From assembly GCA_949282265.1 (NCBI GenBank), contig CASDOZ010000008.1, positions 42,095-106,094 on the forward strand: DNA of 64,000 bases. Direction: 5' to 3'. The translations under genes and the position numbers were made by a program. Below the pieces are notes generated by a model, which saw only the letters and a program-made list of their open reading frames with translations, ran no database searches and was not told the origin of the DNA. The stretch comes from an uncultured Bacteroidales bacterium (GTDB lineage Bacteria; Bacteroidota; Bacteroidia; Bacteroidales; Paludibacteraceae). Position 1 is the first letter of the stretch, and every line of letters starts with the position of its first letter. Positions 60,001 through 64,000 of this stretch are shown here, piece after piece.

Positions 60001-60891
60001 GCATCCGGCGTCCTGCTCGAAAGTGAATACCAACAAGCCCGGCAGGAGCTTATCGACGCGGCCAACCAACAAGAGGTAGAAAAGGAAAAAGCCAAACGCC
60101 AGCAGATACAAGAACTCGCTTTCAGCAGCCTGAACAACATACTGTCGGCCATGGACAGCTACGTGAACGCACAGGCCGACGCCGAAGTGGCCAAAACAGA
60201 GGCCAAGTACGACCAAATGATAGAGGCGGCCGGAAACAACACAAAGCAGGTGGAACGCCTCGAACAACAAAAAGAGGACGAGGTGAACCGGATCAAGGCG
60301 GAAGCAGCCGACAAATCGTTCGGCATACAAATAGCCTTGGCAATAGCGCAGGGAGCTGCCAGTATTATCCGATGCTTTTCTGACCTTGGCCCGATAGGGG
60401 GCGCCATTGCGGCCATACCTGTCGCAGCCGTTACTGCTTTGCAAATCGCCACAATCACACAACAACGGCAGGCTGCCAAGGCCAACTACTGGACAGGCGG
60501 ATTCACGCCTGACGGCAGATGGGACGAACCGCAAGGCACTGTGCACTCCGGCGAGTTCGTGGCAAACCGCTTTGCCGTGAAAAACCCTGCCGTCAGGCCG
60601 GTACTCGACATGATAGACACCGCACAACGCAACAACACCATCAGCACCCTGACCGGCAGCGACGTGAGCGCGGCACTGGGAACAGGCGGGACTGCCATCA
60701 TGGCACGCCAGGCAGACCCAAACAACCAATACCTCGCGGCAGCGGCAGGCGCGCTCGGAAAAGCAACCGAACGGCTTTCAAAACGCCTGGACGACGGCAT
60801 AGGAGCGGTGGTGAACATACAAGGAAAGGCCGGTCTGGACGAACAATGGAAAAAATGGGAAAAACTGAACAATAACAAGAAAGGATCATGA
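57049..60891 (+). CDS. Hybrid: AlkD-like HEAT-repeat N-terminus joined to phage tail tape-measure protein
   Basis: This is an uninterrupted 1280-codon frame. Residues 1-~184 are HEAT-repeat, like DNA alkylation repair (AlkD-type) proteins (NPNVVRAVTEGLRIWISRPY, SEYVRKSVGNALRDISKK). From about residue 187 (base ~57607) it turns into a tape-measure protein without its normal start: coiled coils, two hydrophobic segments (GVVIVSTTASIAAYVAIL; ANPWVALAAGIGAVVGFMI), a Gly8 linker near 830, and the typical VHSGEFVANRFAVKNPAVRP end. The first part is AT-rich, the second GC-rich with phage-like codon use. I start at the Met at 57049; earlier codons are open but lack similarity. Expression and function are unknown; it could be a deletion scar, a prophage relic or an assembly join. 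Confidence 0.8.
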   Translation: MEIKDLIQNIVTIENGFNHILDAAQQIFSYYNEKDCMRIALQLYEYQAYQVCMLSVTLLGYISVKDHSALDFLKNKVSHDDNWRVQEMLAKSFDYFCQKQGYEQSLPIINEWLESNNPNVVRAVTEGLRIWISRPYFKQHPDEAIRLLSKHKSNPSEYVRKSVGNALRDISKKHPQLILKELSSGKIKRGSAEWDAHIVKIKKLKAELSKIRGEAAETQSVWTRMSNALNKWGGLVTSAIASITGLSLAQNQMRKLAFAQEESAANLKALTGLDDASIQWLTEQASQLSTNMQENGVRIRQSSTEILEAYMLVGSAKPDLLQNKEALNEVTKEALKLATAAKMDMKDAVDAVTLSMNQYGAAADEASRYTNVMAAGSKYGAANVQSVTTAVIKSGVAASSANVSIEQLVGSIETLAEKGIKDEIAGTGLKKFFLTLQTGSDDTNPKVVGLQQALQNLAAKQMDATEIKKMFGEEGYNVAQVLISEADAVKYYTDAVTASTVADEQAAINSDTRQAKLDQMKNRMQEVAIQIVNDLDPAVIRLGNTFTNLLKILPPIINFIKNYGVVIVSTTASIAAYVAILKAQKLATDGVSMATKRLLVHIRNLYRTLMANPWVALAAGIGAVVGFMIKLAKSTKEATTAEQERQRIMNQVNNSQDAEITKLAALQKILDDSTKSYEERNAALKEIQKIVPEYQASLTKEGKLINNNTDALTRFVEMKKLSAQLDVATSRKAEIDDELDTFKEDKKDKLHAVEVQRSFAETKAYKKEKSTENWADYLPLFYRGAGRKLVRLENESKKYEQIITDISESLVKLQVAQSKSTTTKTTGGGGGGGGENDKPSLADKYKADVEKLKAALQEQLNAEKEAYLAGERSREDYEANIQYLAEESLKKQLELAKQYKQETAGLESEVLDNAISHMEKKAREAEALAKDVESALQASINEDEADSDKSAEALKERPKVLKEYGLWTDADELNASLQLLEEYYASGVLLESEYQQARQELIDAANQQEVEKEKAKRQQIQELAFSSLNNILSAMDSYVNAQADAEVAKTEAKYDQMIEAAGNNTKQVERLEQQKEDEVNRIKAEAADKSFGIQIALAIAQGAASIIRCFSDLGPIGGAIAAIPVAAVTALQIATITQQRQAAKANYWTGGFTPDGRWDEPQGTVHSGEFVANRFAVKNPAVRPVLDMIDTAQRNNTISTLTGSDVSAALGTGGTAIMARQADPNNQYLAAAAGALGKATERLSKRLDDGIGAVVNIQGKAGLDEQWKKWEKLNNNKKGS
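57600..57612. other. Junction between HEAT-repeat and tape-measure coding sequence
   Basis: The AlkD-like family similarity ends near KELSS (codons 180-184), and tape-measure sequence starts near KRGSAEW (codons 188-194). Base composition changes from AT-rich to GC-rich at the same place. No obvious insertion-sequence end or long direct repeat is visible at the join. Confidence 0.65.
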
Positions 60892-62720
60892 GGCAACTGT
60901 ATTTGGACGGTACGCTCGTCCACCTGACCAAAGAACAAAACATATCGCTGAACAAGGAAAACAACTACTTTTCCGATGCAAGCGAATACACCTACGACAT
61001 CACATTGCCATTGGCCGACCCTGTGAACCTCGCCTTTTTCGGGCCGCTGAACCGGCACGAGCACAGCGTGGACAAGACAAGGACATTTGAGGCCTGGCTC
61101 TATGCAAACGGACGCCTTTTCATAGAAGGCACGGCACGCATAACCGGCATAGACCAAGACGAAGTAAAGCTGCAAATAACAGCCGGGCGTTCCGACTTTT
61201 TCACGGAAGACCTTTCCCGCTACATTGACGAAATGCGCATAGACGCACGGGAAATAGAAGCCATATATTTCCCTATCTTCAACGAAACAAGTGGCGTAAA
61301 ATGCAACGACGTGGCCATTCAGGTAGTATCAAACGAAAAATACCAGCTTGTAACACCTAACACGCTATACACGCACAGCGCACCATCGTTTTACCTGAAA
61401 AACCTCGTACATATCATCTTTGACCGGCACCTGGATTATTATATTGCTGAAAATGTCTTTGAAAAAGACCGATACGGGATGACTTCCCCTATGCAATCAC
61501 TTCTTAAAAAAATTATAGTTTGCAACGCAAGCTATGCCCCCGATGGGAACCTGGACTTCGTGCTGCCGCACTGGACAATTGCGGAACTGCTCGAGGAAAT
61601 CACAAACCTGACCGGCCTGCGATTCATGTTCTCCTATGAAAACAACCGCAAAACAGTCCGTATCGTGCACTCAAAAGACATTTACGGCCCGGACGATTAC
61701 GACCATGTGGAAATTGAACAACTCGTGGACGAATTTGAAATAGACATATCGCAAGACCCGTCCGAAGACCTGGGAAGCAAGAACCTGGAATATGAAATAG
61801 ACAACGACACTATCAAGAAATTTGAGCAAGTGGACCAAAGCATACTCGATGCAGCCGAATGGAAAACAGCCACGGATTTTGATGACGTTCTTGAACAGTT
61901 CGCTGCCATGGGGAGCGACCGTTATACAAAACGCTATTCAACTATTGTGGAAACTCCTGCCGGCAGGCAATATGTGGCGCAACAAAAAACGTCGGAAGGG
62001 TATAATGTTTACGAGATAAACCGCTTGCGTGCATTGGTGCGGAATACGGAAGCAGATACGGTTTCACCTAAAATAGCACCTGTCGGATATGCACAGGCTA
62101 CTTTTTCTGTGATTTATGAAGGAAATCCTGGGCGTGTTGATCCTTACGTCGGCATCGGCGTAACGGAATCTTGCCTCATACCTTCCATGCCGGGCACAGA
62201 CCGTGAACCTTCAACCAGGAGCGACGGGCTTATTAACATCTATGATTCCATCACGAACGATGAAAGTTCGGAAACAGATCCGCCCGACAAACTCTATATT
62301 GCCATTGAAGGCAACGAATATATAAACATGGTTATAAATGAAAATAACTATGGAATTACACCCGGAAGCAGTTTCTTCTATGAGGACTTTTTTGTCCCGT
62401 ACCTGTTTTCCAATACGGTACGTCTGGAATCAATCCTGAATAGTCTGACGTATGGATGGAGGCTTACTTATTGCGGAACTGAAATGATACCTCCGGAAAA
62501 AAACAACAGTTACACCATCGGTAGCATGCTTGCAGAAGTACCGCGCATAGACACGTCCGTCACCTACAAAAAGCAATTTATCATGCACTCGGTCCCGGAC
62601 ATCCAGGCGCGCTTCCTGATACGCGGGAAACTGTATGCCTGCACAAAGCTGACTGTGGAACTGACGGACGACGGGCTTGTGCCGCTCATGGAAGGGGAGT
62701 TCCTGGAAATAGTCGGATAA
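60888..62720 (+). CDS. Phage tail-associated protein, function unknown
   Basis: This is a 610-residue protein that starts in the ATGA overlap with the tape-measure stop, so the two are translationally coupled. It is soluble and rich in acidic and aromatic residues, with segments such as NYFSDASEYTYDITLPLADP, GTARITGIDQDEVKLQITAG and TNLTGLRFMFSYENNRKTVR. Position directly after the tape measure, in phages of this type, usually belongs to a distal-tail or baseplate-hub protein. I do not recognise a specific family; the call rests on context. Confidence 0.65.
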   Translation: MRQLYLDGTLVHLTKEQNISLNKENNYFSDASEYTYDITLPLADPVNLAFFGPLNRHEHSVDKTRTFEAWLYANGRLFIEGTARITGIDQDEVKLQITAGRSDFFTEDLSRYIDEMRIDAREIEAIYFPIFNETSGVKCNDVAIQVVSNEKYQLVTPNTLYTHSAPSFYLKNLVHIIFDRHLDYYIAENVFEKDRYGMTSPMQSLLKKIIVCNASYAPDGNLDFVLPHWTIAELLEEITNLTGLRFMFSYENNRKTVRIVHSKDIYGPDDYDHVEIEQLVDEFEIDISQDPSEDLGSKNLEYEIDNDTIKKFEQVDQSILDAAEWKTATDFDDVLEQFAAMGSDRYTKRYSTIVETPAGRQYVAQQKTSEGYNVYEINRLRALVRNTEADTVSPKIAPVGYAQATFSVIYEGNPGRVDPYVGIGVTESCLIPSMPGTDREPSTRSDGLINIYDSITNDESSETDPPDKLYIAIEGNEYINMVINENNYGITPGSSFFYEDFFVPYLFSNTVRLESILNSLTYGWRLTYCGTEMIPPEKNNSYTIGSMLAEVPRIDTSVTYKKQFIMHSVPDIQARFLIRGKLYACTKLTVELTDDGLVPLMEGEFLEIVG

Positions 62721-62724
62721 TTGA

Positions 62725-62760
62725 GCCTTGCTTGTATTTTTACACGCAAGGCGTAATTTT
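62725..62760 (+). terminator. Weak terminator after the tail genes
   Basis: GCCTTGC (62725-62731) pairs with GCAAGGC (62746-62752), and a TGT/ACA pair extends the stem. Only a short T-run (TTTT, 62757-62760) follows, so termination may be partial. Confidence 0.5.
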
Positions 62761-62775
62761 ACAGAAAAGTTTTTT

Positions 62776-62783
62776 TAACTTTG
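62776..62783 (+). promoter_or_regulatory. -7 box before the DUF4468-like gene
   Basis: TAACTTTG lies 50 bp before the start codon. No TTG is found 20 nt upstream. It suggests that this gene is transcribed separately from the tail genes. Confidence 0.55.
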
Positions 62784-62833
62784 CAGACAGAACAACTCAT
62801 ATTATATTTTTAAAACATATCAAACACATTATC

Positions 62834-63385
62834 ATGAAAAAATTTTTATTCTTATCCTTTCTTCTACCCATCTGCCTATACGCTTTTTCAGAACCTTTGC
62901 AACAGGTGAAAGTAATTCAATTTGAAAACCTTTCAGAAGCAGATGTGTATAATGCTGCAAAAATGTTTGTGGTAGATAATTTCGTTTCGCCTAATGATGT
63001 CATTCAATTGGACGATCAAACCCAATACATCCTTGTTGTAAAGAGCAGGTTTGATTTTTCAACTACAAAATTTGGTTCAGGATATTCTTATTTGAATGGT
63101 TTTATTCGTTTTACACTAAAAATAGAAGTGCGCGACGGGCGGTACCGTGTTTCCATATACGATTTTATCCACCATTCCAACTCATTGCAGTATAATGATT
63201 TTTGGTCTGTCGGACTTATTAATGCGGACGGAATCGCAAACCAATCAAAATGCAAAGACCCACGAATCAAAAAATCACAAGAAGATTTGATAAAGGCATG
63301 TAACGATTTTTCCTACCTTTTGCTCACACGTATTGAAAATTATATTAATCAGTACTCCCACCCGGAATCTACTGATGAATGGTGA
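62834..63385 (+). CDS. Secreted protein with DUF4468-like (TBP-like fold) domain
   Basis: This is a 183-residue protein with a signal peptide (MKKFLFLSFLLPICLYAFS). Residues ~35-120 resemble the DUF4468 family common in Bacteroidales (EADVYNAAKMFVVDNF, GSGYSYLNGFIRFTLKIEV, RDGRYRVSIYDFIHH). No enzyme motif is visible. It is markedly more AT-rich than the tail genes before it and has its own promoter box, so it looks like cargo in the element or a resident chromosomal gene beyond it. Confidence 0.65.
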   Translation: MKKFLFLSFLLPICLYAFSEPLQQVKVIQFENLSEADVYNAAKMFVVDNFVSPNDVIQLDDQTQYILVVKSRFDFSTTKFGSGYSYLNGFIRFTLKIEVRDGRYRVSIYDFIHHSNSLQYNDFWSVGLINADGIANQSKCKDPRIKKSQEDLIKACNDFSYLLLTRIENYINQYSHPESTDEW

Positions 63386-63457
63386 TTCATACTCCATCTA
63401 TCTTTTGTCAGGGAATAGCGGAAATTTTCCAACTATTCCTTTTTTTTCCCTTTCCCC

Positions 63458-63488
63458 TTGCACGTTCCAAAAACTTTTCTCATCTTTG
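63458..63488 (+). promoter_or_regulatory. Near-consensus promoter of the structured leader
   Basis: TTG (63458-63460), a 20-nt spacer and CATCTTTG (63481-63488) match the consensus except for C in place of the first T of TAnnTTTG. Transcription would begin just before the 18-bp inverted repeat arm. Confidence 0.55.
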
Positions 63489-63492
63489 CAAC

Positions 63493-63631
63493 GCAAACAA
63501 ATTAACAAGGCGCACATGCCGCCGTCGTGAACGGCTTTTTTTGTGCCATTACATAAAAACTATTATAAGAATATCGTACCACGGACCGCCGGAATGGGAA
63601 ACCACCGGGAACACCTTGTTAAGTTGTTTGC
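63493..63631. repeat. 18-bp inverted repeat with 103-bp spacer
   Basis: GCAAACAAATTAACAAGG (63493-63510) is the inverse complement of CCTTGTTAAGTTGTTTGC (63614-63631) with one mismatch. If both arms are transcribed they can close the whole leader into one large structure. Confidence 0.75.
63521..63542 (+). terminator. Early terminator-like hairpin in the leader
   Basis: GCCGT (63521-63525) pairs with ACGGC (63531-63535), followed by seven T residues (63536-63542). Flanking GGCGCAC and GTGCC can extend it as an alternative fold. It would stop most transcripts ~140 bp before the next gene unless readthrough occurs. Confidence 0.6.
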
Positions 63632-63676
63632 ACCCGTCGGTACGATTTTTCTTTTTAATGCAAAAACTTAACAATT

Positions 63677-63997
63677 ATGGAAACCACAAGGATCCAGACG
63701 CGCTCCGGGCGCATCAGCCCCGAGCAGCTCGCTTGCAGGCTCGAGCAGCTTGCGCAGAAAATCCGCCAGGCCTTGATGCTGCCCGACCAGGAAGCCTACG
63801 AGCTGCTGAAAAAGAAGGTATCCGACACGCTGGACGCAATCAATGAAAAATGCACACGGTGCGCCAACCTGTCCGTATCTTTTTACAAAAATGCAATCTA
63901 CCTGAGTTCGCTCGACAAAAACGGAAACAAGAGGGATGCTTTCGCCTACATCCATTTCACCATCGTGCGCAAAGAATGGAAAGGAGGTGAGCTATGA
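63677..63997 (+). CDS. Small hypothetical protein of the mobile element
   Basis: This is a 106-residue protein with amphipathic helices (SPEQLACRLEQLAQKIRQAL, DQEAYELLKKKVSDTLDAIN) and a Cys pair (CTRCANLSVSF). I do not recognise its family. Its stop overlaps the ATG of a further gene at 63994 (ATGA), preceded by a strong AAAGGAGGTGA ribosome-binding site. This points to a compact, coupled cluster such as phage or conjugative-element genes. An overlapping longer frame at 63379-63846 has less support. Confidence 0.65.
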   Translation: METTRIQTRSGRISPEQLACRLEQLAQKIRQALMLPDQEAYELLKKKVSDTLDAINEKCTRCANLSVSFYKNAIYLSSLDKNGNKRDAFAYIHFTIVRKEWKGGEL

Positions 63998-64000
63998 AAA
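63994..64000 (+). CDS. Start of a coupled downstream gene (cut by window end)
   Basis: ATG at 63994 overlaps the stop of the preceding gene and follows AAAGGAGGTGA by three bases, but only two full codons are in the window. Nothing can be said about its product. Confidence 0.4.

Larger units (their letters stand above)
63386..63676 (+). ncRNA. Structured non-coding stretch, probable leader RNA of a mobile-element gene
   Basis: This stretch holds no supported gene of more than a few codons. It contains a promoter-like pair TTG (63458-63460)-20 nt-CATCTTTG (63481-63488, one mismatch), then an early terminator-like hairpin (GCCGT/ACGGC, 63521-63535, then T7). An 18-bp inverted repeat with one mismatch (63493-63510 with 63614-63631) embraces it, and a second hairpin (ATCGTACC/GGTACGAT, 63573-63580 with 63639-63646) precedes TTTTTCTTTTT. 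A four-codon ATG frame (MPPS, 63516-63530) lies in the first hairpin. Such nested repeats suggest attenuation or a regulatory RNA (inference). Confidence 0.5.

Noticed and set aside
63379-63846. 155-codon frame overlapping the structured leader and the 63677 gene
   Set aside because: It runs through both hairpins and in another frame through a better-supported gene with a coupled downstream start.
56845-64000. Complete prophage or transposable phage
   Set aside because: Only two tail genes and small unknown genes are present; no integrase, portal, terminase or capsid gene and no clear left end are in the window.
1-64000. CRISPR arrays, rRNA genes, insertion sequences
   Set aside because: No regularly spaced identical repeats, rRNA sequence or transposase frame was found on either strand.

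Overview
The window comes from a Bacteroidota chromosome, most likely order Bacteroidales. The evidence is repeated -7 boxes of the form TAnnTTTG, often with TTG 20 nt upstream; ribosomal proteins S14, L36 and S4 of the cysteine-poor (zinc-less) type; a long-form IspG; an HU-like protein of the Bacteroides type; an exo-N-acetylmuramidase (DUF1343) gene; and an S10-spc-alpha cluster that lacks tuf. No 16S/23S rRNA, CRISPR array or insertion sequence was seen. The one tRNA is tRNA-Phe.

Layout. 1-1158: 3' part of a PiT phosphate transporter. 1152-8390 (minus): an RND efflux system (adaptor, pump, TolC channel) followed by a LytS-type kinase and a LytTR response regulator. 8564-9497: queD-queE of the queuosine/7-deazaguanine pathway. 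9722-10833: two overlapping genes for small flavodoxin-fold proteins. 10830-17325 (minus): an accessory-looking stretch with an HXXEE membrane protein, four GNAT acetyltransferase domains (two of the proteins are unusual fusions), a voltage-gated-type K+ channel with a zinc-ribbon tail, a lipoprotein flavodoxin and an HU-like protein. 17326-17581 is an intergenic region with short tandem repeats. 17582-20182: hisS and waaA. 20418-28215: ispG-rsfS-ftsH-LUD-M16 protease, ending in a strong terminator. 28297-30872 (plus): tyrS and prs, each with promoter and/or terminator signals. 30994-35885 (minus): namZ, a large FAD/Fe-S dehydrogenase and a CDF metal transporter, overlapping end to end.

36035-54254 (minus) is an uninterrupted run of 33 translation and transcription genes: rpsL, rpsG, fusA, then rpsJ through rplQ in canonical order, including secY, map, infA, rpmJ and rpoA. 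Its promoter lies back to back with that of rel (bifunctional ppGpp synthetase/hydrolase), so the alarmone enzyme and its main regulatory target share one 227-bp control region.

From 56845 the sequence changes character. After tRNA-Phe and its terminator comes a 1280-codon hybrid gene. Its first ~185 codons encode an AlkD-like HEAT-repeat protein, and the rest is a phage tail tape-measure protein without its usual start. A second tail gene is translationally coupled to it, followed by an AT-rich secreted DUF4468-like gene. Next is a non-coding stretch with a near-consensus promoter, two terminator-like hairpins and an 18-bp inverted repeat, which leads into further small mobile-element genes that run off the window. 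This end (57-64 kb) is the most interesting part: either a decayed or rearranged prophage that recombined into a chromosomal repair-type gene, or an assembly chimera that should be excluded.
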